A stretch of 64,000 nucleotides of DNA from Stenotrophomonas maltophilia (GCA_900113425.1 FOZF01000001.1:1094358-1158357); one strand, 5' to 3'; shown: positions 18,601 to 28,343, counted from the stretch's first letter. Numbers and translations are program-made. Notes: a model not told the origin generated them from the letters alone.

Positions 18601-20550
18601 CTTCAGGCCCTTGGCCGGCTGCGGCCGGCCGGCCGCGTCCACGCGCACCAGTTCGAAGCGTGCGTTGCTGTTGGAGTCGGCACCATCGTCGGGGTTGAAC
18701 AGCGGACGCACGCCGACCAGTGCATTGGCCGGCCACATCACCCGCTTCAGGGTGCGGGTCACCGTCCGCCCACCGGTCTCGTACAGGCTGCCGGACAGCA
18801 CCACCGCGATCGGCGCCTTGGCCTTGGCCGCTTCTTCCGGCAGCGTCACGTCCTCGCGCAGCTGGCCGTTGGCCGGCAGCGTCGTGTCGATCACGTCCTT
18901 GGCCTCGCGCGGCAGCTGCAGGGTCGGGTCGCCGAAGAAGTAGCCCGGCAATCCCTCGACCGGCTGCTGTTCGGCTGCCACGGCCAGGCGCGCAGTGAAG
19001 CGGTTGCCGTCTGCCGGCGCGCCGTACAGATACGCGCCATCGGCCTGCAGGCGAAGATCCTCGCCCGGCTTGAGCGTCTTCTGCGGGCTGTCCAGGTCCA
19101 GCTTCATCCGTTCGGGCAGGAACTCTTCGATGCGCAGGGTCATGCCCTGGATCGCTTCCTTGCTGGCCGGATCGGTACGGAACTCCACCTGCCAGCGTCC
19201 TGTCGGCGCCTCGGCCGGGATGACCTGCTCGAAGGCGATGTAACCCTGTTCGCCCGGCTGCAGGCGGGTCTCGCGGAAGGTCTTGCCGTCTGGCTGCTTC
19301 AGGCGCAGGAACACCGGCTGCGACTTGACCGGCTTGCCATCATTGTCGCGCAGCAGCGCGGACAGGCGCACGGTCTCGCCCGGCCGATAGAGGTCGCGGC
19401 CGGACCAGGCATAGACATCGAACCAGGCGTTGTCACGGCCGGCAACGGCGAACTCGCTCAGGTCCAGGGCCGGCTGGTTGAAGGGCAGGAAGCTGGTGTC
19501 GCGGCCGCTGCTGGCCACCAGCACGTGGGTGGCGTCGAGCGTGTAGTTCAGCAGCGCATTGCCGTTGCCATCGGTACTGCCCTTGAGCACCACCTCGCCC
19601 TTGCCGTCGAGCACGCGCAGCTCGACGTTCTTCAGCGGGGCGCCGTCCTTCAGTCCGGCGGTGTGGACGAACAGCTTGTCCTTGTAGGCGCGCGTGTGCA
19701 GGCCGATGTCACTGACCGAGAAGAACGCGGTGTCGAACTCGCCCTCGTAATCGCCCGTTCGCTTGAGCAGTGCAAAGTACAGGCCCGGCTCCTGCAGCTC
19801 CTTGATGTCCTGGGTTGGCAGGTAGGTCAGCACGCGCTCGTTCTGCTTGCCGCCGAGGATGAAGCGGTTGACGTAGACCGGCTCGGCCAACGCATTGATC
19901 GGGCTGCGCTCGTAGTCGCTGCTCAGTTCCCAGCTGCCACGACGGCCGCCGCGCTGGTACTGGCTGAAGAAGGTCGGCAGATCCTTCTCGCGCACGCGCA
20001 GGAATTCGACGTCGACCTCGGGAACATTCACGGAGACAACCGGCAGGCCGCGGCTGTCCTTGGCCGGCAGCACGCTGCCCTGCGAGGCGAAGCCGGCCAC
20101 CGGCTTCAATTCGCCACTGAATACCTTCTGCTTCAGCTCCTTGCCCAGCCGGCTGCCATCGGCGGCCAGCAGGTCCGGCGATACCACCAGGCTGAACTCC
20201 TTGCCGGCTTCGACGAACGGATAGCGCAGGGTCAGTCCGTCATCGGACAGGGTCCAGCTGCTGTCGTCGGTGCCGACCTTCTCTTCGAAGCGCACCAGCG
20301 TGTCGAAATCCTGGGTGCCGACCAGCGGGCGCGAGAACTCCAGCGCCAGCGACAGGCCGTCGTTCTTCTGGTCCGGGTAGGCGCGCAGCAGGGTGAACTC
20401 CTTCACCTGCTCGGCCTGGGTGGTAATGGCTTCACCGCTGGCCTTGGGCAGCTGCCCGCTGTCGTTGCGGCAACCGGCCAGGCCCAGCAGCAGGCCTGCT
20501 GCCACCACCGCCGTCCATCCCCACCGCTTCCGCTGTGCCGGACCGCTCAT
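15646..20550 (-). CDS. yfhM: Bacterial alpha-2-macroglobulin lipoprotein (YfhM)
   Basis: 1634 aa. Signal peptide with lipobox LAGC (near residue 27), so it is a lipoprotein. A chain of MG (macroglobulin) domains follows, then a thioester-containing complement-like domain. The thioester motif is intact: C1159-A-E-Q within YPYGCAEQTTSKGYA, so it can covalently trap an attacking protease. It is thought to guard the periplasm when the outer membrane is breached, with PBP1C repairing the wall; pbpC follows 49 bp downstream. The region 20551-20649 upstream holds no gene. Confidence 0.95.
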   Translation of the reverse strand: MSGPAQRKRWGWTAVVAAGLLLGLAGCRNDSGQLPKASGEAITTQAEQVKEFTLLRAYPDQKNDGLSLALEFSRPLVGTQDFDTLVRFEEKVGTDDSSWTLSDDGLTLRYPFVEAGKEFSLVVSPDLLAADGSRLGKELKQKVFSGELKPVAGFASQGSVLPAKDSRGLPVVSVNVPEVDVEFLRVREKDLPTFFSQYQRGGRRGSWELSSDYERSPINALAEPVYVNRFILGGKQNERVLTYLPTQDIKELQEPGLYFALLKRTGDYEGEFDTAFFSVSDIGLHTRAYKDKLFVHTAGLKDGAPLKNVELRVLDGKGEVVLKGSTDGNGNALLNYTLDATHVLVASSGRDTSFLPFNQPALDLSEFAVAGRDNAWFDVYAWSGRDLYRPGETVRLSALLRDNDGKPVKSQPVFLRLKQPDGKTFRETRLQPGEQGYIAFEQVIPAEAPTGRWQVEFRTDPASKEAIQGMTLRIEEFLPERMKLDLDSPQKTLKPGEDLRLQADGAYLYGAPADGNRFTARLAVAAEQQPVEGLPGYFFGDPTLQLPREAKDVIDTTLPANGQLREDVTLPEEAAKAKAPIAVVLSGSLYETGGRTVTRTLKRVMWPANALVGVRPLFNPDDGADSNSNARFELVRVDAAGRPQPAKGLKITLVRELRDYHWTFNDNRWDYDFTRRFENKETRTVDAGSSAVAFDVPVEWGEYRVDVFDPGTGLTSRYPFRAGWSWGDDNRGLDARPDKVKLGLDKTGYKAGDTLQVTVTPPHAGKGILMVETDRMLYVQDIDAKPGATFNIPVTADWERHDVYITALVFRGGSAPSKITPARAVGVVHVPMDRRGRTVAVGLVAPKQMRPEQDLPVTVSAPQLAGKAAHVTVSAVDVGILNITRFPVPDAGAHFFAQRRLGIDAYDIYSRVIESFDGGAGKLKFGGDMALQALPQAKRPTARVQTVDLFSGPVKLDAKGNARIRLKVPDFNGTLRVSALVYSDDQYGKRDVETVVRAPILAEASMPRVLAPGDRSTVTLDVQNFTGKPGQFNVRVDSEGPLALGEGSRSVQLNADAKTTLSFPLSAREGHSVAKVRVRVEGNGFKADRRYDLPVRAAWPQVLRSQVRTLDPLASVSLDSGLADGLMSESVNARLLVSPLPPIPFASALQGALNYPYGCAEQTTSKGYAALILDQATSSMLGADGLDAKTRRERMEGAFGRLASMQVANGNFSMWGDDGYVNPWLTPYIAEFLLDARDAGFAVPDNVLQKALNRLSEDLLSGGNPFYGQDEREKLKFANQAYSGYVLARVNRAPLGTLRTLYDNERSKAVGGLSLVHLGVALSLQGDAKRGQAALEAAFAKSSSERPSYFGDYGSAIRDDALMIALTHENKLAKPAWDARAVDLGRGLDARRNAGWMWLSTQEQVAIARLGKALAANQKALVAGELVIGGNSESIGERKLFGRTFSASELASGVRFSPQGQPPMFASIDVAGIPRSVPAPDNSVIGVERSYFGTDGKPWTPRPLKEGEALIVRVTVSADTTMPDALLTDLLPAGLEIENFNLGDAKQWADVVVDGITISDRGDAADTKHEEFRDDRYVAALKLSRGGKANVFYLVRAVTPGTYSVPPPLVEDMYRPQLRGVGRSNPTTITVVQP

Positions 20551-20649
20551 GTCGTCACTCCTTGATCGAGGCGGCCATTATAGGCGCGCCGCGTCAAGGT
20601 GTTGGCGCCAATCCGGCAGGTCCGCGCCCGGGGGCATCTACCCAGGCCC

Positions 20650-22110
20650 CTACCCCGGCCGGTACAGATCCAGGTAGTCGGTCACCGGCATGGCCGCCAG
20701 CGCCACCGGGTCCAGCGAGGCCGCCAGGATGCGCTGCTGCTGGGTGGTGGGGAACCGATGGGCCAGATGCCGCCGGAACTTGTCCATCAACCGGGGCATG
20801 CCTTCGTCGCGCCGCCGGGCGTGGCCGAGCGGGTACTCGACCAGGACCTCCGGCAGTTCGCTGCCGTCGTTGAAGCGGACAGTCAGGCCGTTCGCGATGC
20901 TGCGCTTGTCCGGGTCCAGGTAATCCGCGCTGAGCTGCGGGTCTTCGTGGCAGGTCATCCGCGCGCGCAGCGCATCGATGCGTGGGTCAGCAGCGACATC
21001 ATCCTCGTAGTCCTCGGCCACCAGCCGCCCATGCAGCAGCGCGATGGCGACCATGTACTGCACACAATGGTCGCGGTCGGCCGGATTGTGCAGCGGGCCG
21101 CGCTTGTCGATGATGCGGATGCAGGCCTCCTGCGTGCGGATGGCGATATGCGCGATGTCATCGACCCTGCGCCCGCCTGCCCGCAGCTGCGCGTGCAGCG
21201 CGACCGCGGCCTCCACTGCGGTCTGGCCGTGGAACTCGGCGGGAAAACTGATCTTGAACAGCACGTTCTCCATCACGTAGCTGCCCAGCGGGCGACCCAG
21301 CGTCACCGTCTGGCCATGCATGGAGACCGCTTCGAAACCCCAGGTGGGAGCGCTCAACACGCTGGGATACCCCATCTCGCCGCTGGCCGCCATCAGCGCC
21401 AGGCGCACGCCGCGGCTGGTGGCGTCGCCAGCGGCCCAGCTCTTGCGCGAACCGGTGTTGGGCGCATGCCGGTAGGTCCGCAGCGCCTGGCCATCGACCC
21501 AGGCCAGCGACAGCGCATTGAGCATGCGCTCGCGATCCAGCCCGAGCAGGCGGGCGACCACGGCAGTGGTGGCGACCTTCACCAGCACCACGTGGTCCAG
21601 CCCGACCCGGTTGAAGGAATTCTCCAGGGCCAGCACGCCCTGGATTTCGTGCGCCTTGATCATCGCCACCAGCACATCGTGCACGGTCGGGGGTGGACGA
21701 CGCAGGGCCGCGGCATTGCGCCCCAGCCAATCGCAGACGGCCAGGATGCCGCCGAGGTTATCCGACGGATGACCCCACTCGGCGGCCAGCCAGGTGTCGT
21801 TGAAGTCGAGCCAGCGCACCATCGCGCCGATATTGAACGCCGCCTGCACCGGATCCAGCACGTAGTGCGTTCCCGGCACGCGGGCACCGTTGGTCACGCT
21901 GATGCCCGGCACCAGGGGCCCGAGCAGCTTGCTGCAGGCCGGGAAGGACAGCGCTTCCAGGCCGCAGCCGAGGGTATCCAGCAGGCAGTAATGCGCGGTC
22001 TGGAATGCCAGCGGCGAGTCGATGCGCACGTCGCGCACGTAATCGACGATGTCCACCAGCAGCGCATCCCACGCTGCACGTTCGTTGGACGGGGTGTGAC
22101 TGTCGGACAT
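20650..22110 (-). CDS. prpD: 2-methylcitrate dehydratase, MmgE/PrpD family
   Basis: 486 aa from ATG 22110 (an adjacent ATG at 22113 is equally possible; GGAG lies just upstream). Iron-independent PrpD fold: [15 protein letters not shown], then [16 protein letters not shown] and [11 protein letters not shown], as in this family. PrpD dehydrates 2-methylcitrate to methylaconitate. Having both prpD and acnD-prpF means the cell carries the AcnD route and also retains PrpD. It is the last gene of the operon and is separated from prpF by a GTAG repeat pair. Confidence 0.95.
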   Translation of the reverse strand: MSDSHTPSNERAAWDALLVDIVDYVRDVRIDSPLAFQTAHYCLLDTLGCGLEALSFPACSKLLGPLVPGISVTNGARVPGTHYVLDPVQAAFNIGAMVRWLDFNDTWLAAEWGHPSDNLGGILAVCDWLGRNAAALRRPPPTVHDVLVAMIKAHEIQGVLALENSFNRVGLDHVVLVKVATTAVVARLLGLDRERMLNALSLAWVDGQALRTYRHAPNTGSRKSWAAGDATSRGVRLALMAASGEMGYPSVLSAPTWGFEAVSMHGQTVTLGRPLGSYVMENVLFKISFPAEFHGQTAVEAAVALHAQLRAGGRRVDDIAHIAIRTQEACIRIIDKRGPLHNPADRDHCVQYMVAIALLHGRLVAEDYEDDVAADPRIDALRARMTCHEDPQLSADYLDPDKRSIANGLTVRFNDGSELPEVLVEYPLGHARRRDEGMPRLMDKFRRHLAHRFPTTQQQRILAASLDPVALAAMPVTDYLDLYRPG

Positions 22111-22123
22111 CATTCGGACTCCG

Positions 22124-22194
22124 GTAGCGCCGGGCCGCGCCCGGCGGTTCATGGGCGGGCCCTGCTGCGCTCGCCGGGCATGGCCCGGCGCTAC
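22124..22194. repeat. SMAG/REP-type repeat, facing pair, inside the prp operon
   Basis: GTAGCGCCGGGCCGCGCCCGGCG (from 22124) faces CGCCGGGCATGGCCCGGCGCTAC (to 22194) across a 25-bp spacer. It fills the prpF-prpD gap, so the transcript will carry strong hairpins just before the prpD ribosome-binding site. Confidence 0.85.
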
Positions 22195-22209
22195 CGCCAT
22201 GGTCCCGCG

Positions 22210-23394
22210 TTACAAGGTGTCGGCCGGTACCCGCACGTTGCCTTCCATCAATACACGGGCGCTGCGGCTCATGATGGCCTTGGTCACTGTCCACTGACCG
22301 TCAACGAGACCCGCCTGCGCGCCCACGCGCAGCGTGCCGGAAGGATGCCCGAAGGTCACCGCCTCGCGCTGGCCACCACCGGCGGCACGGTTGACCAGCG
22401 TGCCCGGAATCGCAGCGGCGGTACCGATCGCCACGGCGGCAGTGCCCATCATCGCGTGATGCAGCTTGCCCATCGACAGCGCACGCGCATGCAGATCGAT
22501 CGCCGATGCCGGGATCGCCTTGCCGCTGGACGATACGTAGTCCTGTGCCGGTGCCACGAACGCCACTTTCGGCGTGTGCTGGCGGGTCGCCGCCTCTTCC
22601 AGCGTCGAGATCAGGCCCATGCGCAGCGCACCGTGCGCGCGGATGCTCTCGAACTTCTGCAGGGCGGCCTTGTCGTCGTTGATCGCCGGCTGCAGCTCGG
22701 TACCGCTGTAGCCCAGATCGGCCGCATTGAGGAAGATGGTCGGGATGCCGGCGGTGATCATCGTCACCTCGAAACTGCCCACGCCCGGCACATCCAGGGT
22801 ATCGACCAGGTTACCGGTCGGGAACATCGCGCCCGCGTCGCCATCGTCGGAGGGGTCGATGAACTCCAGCTGGATCTCGGCGGCCGGGAAGGTCACGCCA
22901 TCCAGCTCGAAATCACCGATCTCCTGCACCTCGCCATCGCGCATCGGCACGTGGGCGATGATGGTCTTGCCGATGTTGGCCTGCCAGATGCGCACGGTGC
23001 ACAGGCCGTCGCGCGGCACCCGGGCCGGATCGATCAGGCCATTGGCGATGGCGAACGGGCCCACCGCAGTGCTGAGGTTGCCGCAGTTGCCGCTCCAGTC
23101 GACGAACGCAGTGTCGATCGAAACCTGTCCGTACAGATAGTCCACATCGTGATCGGGCACGGACGCACTGGAGATGATCACGCACTTGCTGGTGCTGGAC
23201 GTGGCCCCGCCCATGCCATCGGTGTGCTTGCCATAGGGATCGGGCGACCCGATCACGCGCATCAGCAGCGCATCACGTGCCGGGCCCGGCACCTGCGCGG
23301 CTGCGGGCAGGTCCTGCAGGCGGAAGAACACGCCCTTGCTGGTGCCGCCGCGCATGTAGGTGGCGGCAATGCGGAGTTGCGGAAGAAAGCTCAT
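22210..23394 (-). CDS. prpF: 2-methylaconitate cis-trans isomerase
   Basis: 394 aa, family length. Opening stretch RIAATYMRGGTSKGVFFRL is the PrpF/DUF453 signature; the catalytic-site SGNCGNLS loop and the later GGGQREAVTFGHPSG complete the two diaminopimelate-epimerase-like domains. It isomerises the methylaconitate made by AcnD so that it can be hydrated to 2-methylisocitrate. AAGGAA lies 7 nt upstream of the ATG. It follows acnD across a 51-bp gap that contains a 9-bp stem-loop. Confidence 0.96.
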   Translation of the reverse strand: MSFLPQLRIAATYMRGGTSKGVFFRLQDLPAAAQVPGPARDALLMRVIGSPDPYGKHTDGMGGATSSTSKCVIISSASVPDHDVDYLYGQVSIDTAFVDWSGNCGNLSTAVGPFAIANGLIDPARVPRDGLCTVRIWQANIGKTIIAHVPMRDGEVQEIGDFELDGVTFPAAEIQLEFIDPSDDGDAGAMFPTGNLVDTLDVPGVGSFEVTMITAGIPTIFLNAADLGYSGTELQPAINDDKAALQKFESIRAHGALRMGLISTLEEAATRQHTPKVAFVAPAQDYVSSSGKAIPASAIDLHARALSMGKLHHAMMGTAAVAIGTAAAIPGTLVNRAAGGGQREAVTFGHPSGTLRVGAQAGLVDGQWTVTKAIMSRSARVLMEGNVRVPADTL

Positions 23395-23416
23395 GGAACG
23401 GTTCCTTGCAATGAAA

Positions 23417-23438
23417 GACGGCCCGTTACCGGGCCGTC
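23417..23438 (-). terminator. Intercistronic hairpin between acnD and prpF
   Basis: GACGGCCCG (23417-23425) and CGGGCCGTC (23430-23438) form a 9-bp stem with a 4-nt loop. On the minus strand it is followed by TTTCATTG, so it could be a weak terminator that partly uncouples prpF-prpD from acnD. Confidence 0.6.
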
Positions 23439-23445
23439 GGTTGTC

Positions 23446-26064
23446 TCATGCCACCCGGGCACCTTCGAGGAAATCCTGGGCGAAGCGCTGCAGTACACCG
23501 CCCGCTTCGTAGATCGCCACTTCCTCGTCGCTGTCCAGGCGACAGGTGACCGGCACGATGACGTCCTGCCCGTCACGGCGATGGATGACCAGGGTCAGGT
23601 CGGCGCGCGGCGTGCGCTCGCCCACCACGTCGAAGGTCTCGGTACCGTCGATGCCCAGGGTCAGCCGGGTGGTGCCCGGCTTGAACTCCAGCGGCAGCAC
23701 GCCCATGCCGATCAGGTTGGTGCGGTGGATGCGCTCGAAGCCTTCCGCCGCGATCGCTTCCACGCCGGCCAGGCGCACGCCCTTCGCCGCCCAGTCACGC
23801 GAGCTGCCCTGGCCGTAGTCGGCACCGGCGATGATGATCAGCGGCTGCTTGCGCTCCATGTAGGTCTCGATCGCCTCCCACATGCGCATCACCTTGCCCT
23901 CCGGCTCCACCCGCGCCAGCGAGCCCTGCTTCACGCTGCCGTCGTCGTTGCGCACCATCTCGTTGAACAGTTTCGGGTTGGCGAAGGTGGCGCGCTGCGC
24001 GGTCAGGTGGTCGCCGCGGTGGGTTGCGTAGGAATTGAAGTCCTCTTCCGGCAGGCCCATCTTCGCCAGGTATTCGCCGGCGGCACTGGAGGCCAGGATC
24101 GCGTTGGACGGCGACAGGTGGTCGGTGGTGATGTTGTCCGGCAGCACCGCCAGCGCGCGCATGCCCACCAGCGTGCGTTCACCGGCCAGCGCCCCCTCCC
24201 AATACGGCGGGCGGCGGATGTAGGTGCTCTGGGGGCGCCAGTCGTACAGCGGGCTGACCGCCGCCCCCTGCTCCACGCGCACGTTGAACATCGGGTTGTA
24301 GACGCTGCGGAACTGCTCCGGCTTCACCGCGGCCTTCACCACCGCATCGATCTCGGCATCGCTCGGCCAGATGTCCTTCAGGCGCACCTCGTTGCCGTCG
24401 GCGTCCACGCCAAGCACGTCCTTCTCGATGTCGAAGCGCACGGTGCCGGCAATGGCATAGGCGATCACCAGTGGCGGCGATGCCAGGAAGGCCTGCTTTG
24501 CGTAAGGATGGATGCGGCCATCGAAGTTGCGGTTGCCCGACAGCACGGCGGTGGCATACAGGTCGCGGTCGATGATTTCCTGCTGGATCGCCGGATCCAG
24601 CGCACCGCTCATGCCGTTGCAGGTGGTGCAGGCGAACGCGACGATGCCGAAGCCGAGCTTTTCCAGCTCCGGCAGCAGGCCGGCCTCTTCCAGATACAGC
24701 TGCACCGCCTTTGAACCCGGAGCCAGCGACGACTTGACCCACGGCTTGCGCAGCAGGCCGCGTTCGTTGGCCTTGCGCGCCAGCAGGCCGGCGGCGATCA
24801 CGTTACGCGGGTTGGAGGTGTTGGTGCAGCTGGTAATGGCGGCGATGATCACCGCGCCATCAGGCATCAGGCCCCTCAGCTGCTCTGCCTTGCCGGCGTC
24901 GAGCTTGGCTGCGTCGGCGATGCCGCGCTCGGCCAGCTCGGCCACCGGCAGGCGGCGATGCGGGTTGCTCGGGCCCGCCATGTTGCGGACCACGCTGGAC
25001 AGATCGAAGCGCAGCACGCGCTCGTACTGCGCCGTGGCCAGCGCATCGGCCCACAGACCGGTGCTGCGTGCATAGTTCTCCACCAGCGCCACCTGCGATT
25101 CCTCGCGGCCGGTCAGACGCAGGTAATCGAGGGTCTGCCCGTCGATGTAGAACATCGCCGCGGTCGCACCGTATTCCGGGCACATGTTGGAGATGGTGGC
25201 ACGGTCACCGATGGTCAGCGCGGCCGCACCCTCGCCGAAGAATTCAAGCCAGGCGCCCACCACGCGTTCCTTGCGCAGGAACTCGGTCAGGGCCAGCACC
25301 ACGTCGGTGGCGGTGATCCCCGGCTGTGGCCGGCCGGTCAGTTCCACGCCGATGATGTCGGGCAGGCGCATCCACGACGCGCGGCCGAGCATCACGTTCT
25401 CGGCCTCCAGGCCGCCGACACCGATGGCGATCACGCCCAGCGCATCGACGTGCGGGGTATGGCTGTCGGTGCCCACGCAGGTATCCGGGAAGGCCACCCC
25501 GTCCTGCACGTAGATCACCGGCGACATCTTCTCCAGGTTGATCTGGTGCATGATGCCGTTGCCCGGCGGAATCACATCCACGTTCTGGAACGCCCGCTTG
25601 GTCCAGTCGATGAAATGGAAGCGATCCTCGTTGCGGCGATCCTCGATGGCGCGGTTCTTCTCGAATGCCTGCGGATCGAAGCCACCGCATTCCACCGCCA
25701 GCGAGTGATCAACGATCAGCTGCACCGGCACCACCGGGTTGACCTTGGCCGGATCGCCGCCCTTGTCGGCGATCGCATCGCGCAGGCCGGCGAGGTCCAC
25801 CAGCGCGGTCTGGCCGAGAATGTCATGGCACACCACGCGCGCCGGGAACCATGGAAAATCCAGGTCGCGGCGACGTTCGATCAGCTGAGTCAGCGAGGCG
25901 GTGAGCAGCGCCGGATCGCAACGCCGCACCAGGTTCTCGGCCAGCACGCGCGAGACATACGGCAGCGTGGCGTAGGCACCGGGCTGGATCGCATCGACCG
26001 CAGCGCGCGCATCGAAGTAATCCAGCGGGGTGCCGGGGAGGGTCTTGCGGTAATCGGTATTCAT
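23446..26064 (-). CDS. acnD: Fe/S-dependent 2-methylisocitrate dehydratase
   Basis: 872 aa from ATG 26064. Aconitase superfamily with the [4Fe-4S] cysteines visible in SCTNTSNPRN and in ACTTCNGMSG; substrate-binding VGTDSHTPHVDALG and the swivel-domain AGADYGQGSSRDWAAKG are present. AcnD (rather than AcnA/AcnB) is chosen because it sits between prpC and prpF, its obligate partner. It converts 2-methylcitrate to methylaconitate. A 10-bp stem (26089-26124) precedes it. Confidence 0.96.
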   Translation of the reverse strand: MNTDYRKTLPGTPLDYFDARAAVDAIQPGAYATLPYVSRVLAENLVRRCDPALLTASLTQLIERRRDLDFPWFPARVVCHDILGQTALVDLAGLRDAIADKGGDPAKVNPVVPVQLIVDHSLAVECGGFDPQAFEKNRAIEDRRNEDRFHFIDWTKRAFQNVDVIPPGNGIMHQINLEKMSPVIYVQDGVAFPDTCVGTDSHTPHVDALGVIAIGVGGLEAENVMLGRASWMRLPDIIGVELTGRPQPGITATDVVLALTEFLRKERVVGAWLEFFGEGAAALTIGDRATISNMCPEYGATAAMFYIDGQTLDYLRLTGREESQVALVENYARSTGLWADALATAQYERVLRFDLSSVVRNMAGPSNPHRRLPVAELAERGIADAAKLDAGKAEQLRGLMPDGAVIIAAITSCTNTSNPRNVIAAGLLARKANERGLLRKPWVKSSLAPGSKAVQLYLEEAGLLPELEKLGFGIVAFACTTCNGMSGALDPAIQQEIIDRDLYATAVLSGNRNFDGRIHPYAKQAFLASPPLVIAYAIAGTVRFDIEKDVLGVDADGNEVRLKDIWPSDAEIDAVVKAAVKPEQFRSVYNPMFNVRVEQGAAVSPLYDWRPQSTYIRRPPYWEGALAGERTLVGMRALAVLPDNITTDHLSPSNAILASSAAGEYLAKMGLPEEDFNSYATHRGDHLTAQRATFANPKLFNEMVRNDDGSVKQGSLARVEPEGKVMRMWEAIETYMERKQPLIIIAGADYGQGSSRDWAAKGVRLAGVEAIAAEGFERIHRTNLIGMGVLPLEFKPGTTRLTLGIDGTETFDVVGERTPRADLTLVIHRRDGQDVIVPVTCRLDSDEEVAIYEAGGVLQRFAQDFLEGARVA

Positions 26065-26088
26065 GGGCTGGCGGAATGCTTGGGGCGG

Positions 26089-26124
26089 GCCGGATGCCGG
26101 CGAGCGGCAATGAAGGCATCCGGC
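26089..26124 (-). repeat. Intercistronic hairpin between prpC and acnD
   Basis: GCCGGATGCC (26089-26098) and GGCATCCGGC (26115-26124) form a perfect 10-bp stem with a 16-nt loop, with no U-tract on the minus strand. It is a candidate RNA-stabilising element. Confidence 0.55.
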
Positions 26125-26162
26125 CGGCACCTGGCCGACCGGATGGATGGATCACGCGGCGG

Positions 26163-27320
26163 TCAGGCGCGCTTGTCGATGGCCACGAACTCGCGATCTT
26201 CCGGGCCGATGTAGTTCGCGCTCGGACGGATGATCTTGCCGTCGATGCGCTGCTCGACGATGTGCGCGCTCCAGCCGGCGGTGCGGGCGATGACGAACAG
26301 CGGGGTGAACATCGCGGTCGGCACGCCCATCATGTGGTAGCTGACGGCGCTGAACCAGTCCAGGTTCGGGAACATTTTCTTGATGTCCCACATCACCGTT
26401 TCCAGGCGCTCGGCGATGTCGTACATCTTCATGCTCGACTGTTCTTCAGACAGCTCACGCGCGACGTCCTTGATCACCTTGTTGCGCGGGTCGGAAACGG
26501 TGTACACCGGATGGCCGAAGCCGATCACCACTTCCTTGCGCTCGACGCGGGCCTTGATGTCCTCCTCCGCCTCATCCGGGCTGTCGTAGCGCTTCTGCAC
26601 TTCGAAGGCCACTTCATTGGCACCACCGTGCTTGGGGCCGCGCAGCGCGCCGATGCCACCACAGATCGCACTGTACATGTCGCTGCCGGTGCCGGCGATG
26701 ACACGGCAGGTGAAGGTGGACGCATTGAACTCGTGCTCTGCGTACAGGATCAGCGAGGTGTGCATCGCCTTCACCCACGAATCCTGTGGCTTCTCGCCGT
26801 GCAGCAGGTGCAGGAAGTGGCCACCGATGGAATCGTCGTCGGTTTCCACGTCGATGGCGCGGCCGTTGTGGCTCCAGTGGTACCAGTACAGCAGCATCGA
26901 GCCGAGACAGGCCATCAGCTTGTCGGCGATGTCGCGTGCACCCGGATGGTTATGGTCATCCTTTTCCGGCGCCACGCAGCCGAGCACCGACACGCCGGTG
27001 CGCATCACGTCCATCGGGTGGGCCGACGGCGGCAGTTCTTCCAGCGCGGCTTTCACCGCAGCCGGGATGCCACGCAGCGACTTCAGCTTGGCCTTGTACG
27101 AAACCAGCTCGGCGCGGGTCGGCAGCTTGCCGTGCACCAGCAGGTACGCGATTTCCTCGAATTCGCTGGTGTTGGCCAGATCCAGGATGTCGTAGCCACG
27201 GTAGTGCAGGTCATTGCCGCTGCGGCCGACGCTGCACAGCGCGGTGTTGCCGGCGGCAGTGCCGGACAGGGCGACGGACTTCTTCGGCTTGAAGGTCGGG
27301 GTTGCGGTCGTATCGTTCAT
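26163..27320 (-). CDS. prpC: 2-methylcitrate synthase
   Basis: 385 aa. Citrate synthase fold with [12 protein letters not shown] and [14 protein letters not shown], which carry the catalytic histidines, and an [10 protein letters not shown] arginine/histidine region near the end. The short length (about 380 rather than 430) and the prp context identify the propionyl-CoA-using enzyme. It condenses propionyl-CoA with oxaloacetate, detoxifying propionyl-CoA. It lies 36 bp after prpB. Confidence 0.97.
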   Translation of the reverse strand: MNDTTATPTFKPKKSVALSGTAAGNTALCSVGRSGNDLHYRGYDILDLANTSEFEEIAYLLVHGKLPTRAELVSYKAKLKSLRGIPAAVKAALEELPPSAHPMDVMRTGVSVLGCVAPEKDDHNHPGARDIADKLMACLGSMLLYWYHWSHNGRAIDVETDDDSIGGHFLHLLHGEKPQDSWVKAMHTSLILYAEHEFNASTFTCRVIAGTGSDMYSAICGGIGALRGPKHGGANEVAFEVQKRYDSPDEAEEDIKARVERKEVVIGFGHPVYTVSDPRNKVIKDVARELSEEQSSMKMYDIAERLETVMWDIKKMFPNLDWFSAVSYHMMGVPTAMFTPLFVIARTAGWSAHIVEQRIDGKIIRPSANYIGPEDREFVAIDKRA

Positions 27321-27356
27321 GTTTCCCTCCGAAAACTTGATGGTGCAGGGTACTGC

Positions 27357-28250
27357 TTATTTCTTGGCGGCGAACAGTGCGTCGAGCTGCTGCTCGAACG
27401 CGTGGTAGCCGATGCGGTCGTACAGTTCTTCGCGGGTCTGCATGGTGTCGACCACGCTGCGCTGGTGACCGTCGCGGCGCACCGCCTGGTAGACGTTCTC
27501 CGCCGCCTTGTTCGCCGCGCGGAACGCCGACAGCGGGAACAGCTGGATGGCGACCCCGGCCGAGGCCAGTTCGTCGCGGCTGAACAGCGGCGTGGCACCG
27601 AATTCGGTGATGTTGGCCAGCACCGGCACCTTCACCGCATCGACGAAGCGGCGGTAGGTGTCCAGATCGTAGGCCGCCTCGGCGAAGATGCCATCGGCGC
27701 CCGCTTCGACACAGGCGATGGCGCGCTCGATGGCCTTGTCCACGCCATCCACCTGGATGGCATCGGTGCGTGCGATCAGGAAGAAATCCGGATCGGTCTT
27801 TGCATCAGCGGCGGCCTTCACGCGGTCGACCATCTCGCCCTGCGAAACGATCTCCTTGCCGGGACGGTGACCACAGCGCTTGGCGCCGACCTGGTCCTCG
27901 ATGTGGCACGCGGCCGCGCCGGCCTTGATCAGCGACTTCACGGTGCGCGCGATGTTGAACGCGCTGGGTCCGAAGCCGGTATCGATGTCCACCATCAGCG
28001 GCAGGTCGCAGACGTCGGTGATGCGGCGCACGTCCACCAGCACGTCTTCCAGGGTGTTGATGCCCAGGTCCGGCAGGCCCAGCGAGCCTGCGGCAACACC
28101 GCCGCCGGACAGGTAGATGGCGCGGAAGCCGGCGCGCTTGGCCAGCAGGGCGTGGTTGGCGTTGATCGCGCCGATCACCTGCAGCGGCGATTCGGCGGCC
28201 AGGGCCTGGCGGAAGCGGGCACCGGCGGAAGAAGGGGCGGAAGCGGTCAT
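27357..28250 (-). CDS. prpB: Methylisocitrate lyase
   Basis: 297 aa from ATG 28250. Isocitrate-lyase superfamily TIM barrel: the Mg-binding DIDTGFG and the catalytic-loop [12 protein letters not shown] are both intact, with [11 protein letters not shown] as typical of PrpB. It splits 2-methylisocitrate to pyruvate and succinate. It is the first gene of the operon and lies about 23 nt after the start predicted from a sigma-54 promoter at 28284-28300. Confidence 0.97.
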   Translation of the reverse strand: MTASAPSSAGARFRQALAAESPLQVIGAINANHALLAKRAGFRAIYLSGGGVAAGSLGLPDLGINTLEDVLVDVRRITDVCDLPLMVDIDTGFGPSAFNIARTVKSLIKAGAAACHIEDQVGAKRCGHRPGKEIVSQGEMVDRVKAAADAKTDPDFFLIARTDAIQVDGVDKAIERAIACVEAGADGIFAEAAYDLDTYRRFVDAVKVPVLANITEFGATPLFSRDELASAGVAIQLFPLSAFRAANKAAENVYQAVRRDGHQRSVVDTMQTREELYDRIGYHAFEQQLDALFAAKK

Positions 28251-28283
28251 GCGGCAATCCAGGTTGAGGAACGGGTGGACAGG

Positions 28284-28300
28284 CGCAAGCACCATGCCAA
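28284..28300 (-). promoter_or_regulatory. Sigma-54 (-24/-12) promoter of prpB
   Basis: On the minus strand the bases read TTGGCATGGTGCTTGCG. GG and GC are separated by exactly 10 nt, as required, and the match to TTGGCAcg-N4-TTGCa is near complete. The predicted transcription start is near 28273. Confidence 0.85.
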
Positions 28301-28343
28301 GCTGCAAGCACTTGATTTCAAAGGCATGACCGGCCGACAGTGA

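Noticed and set aside
15415..20565. Continuous 1716-codon open frame on the plus strand
   Set aside because: It lies exactly opposite yfhM. High GC at third positions removes stop codons in the antisense frame; its translation is rich in R, Q, H, A and G with no recognisable domain or ribosome-binding site.
20599..24714. 1371-codon open frame on the plus strand
   Set aside because: Antisense to prpD, prpF and acnD, with the same low-complexity R/H/Q/A composition; an artefact of codon bias.
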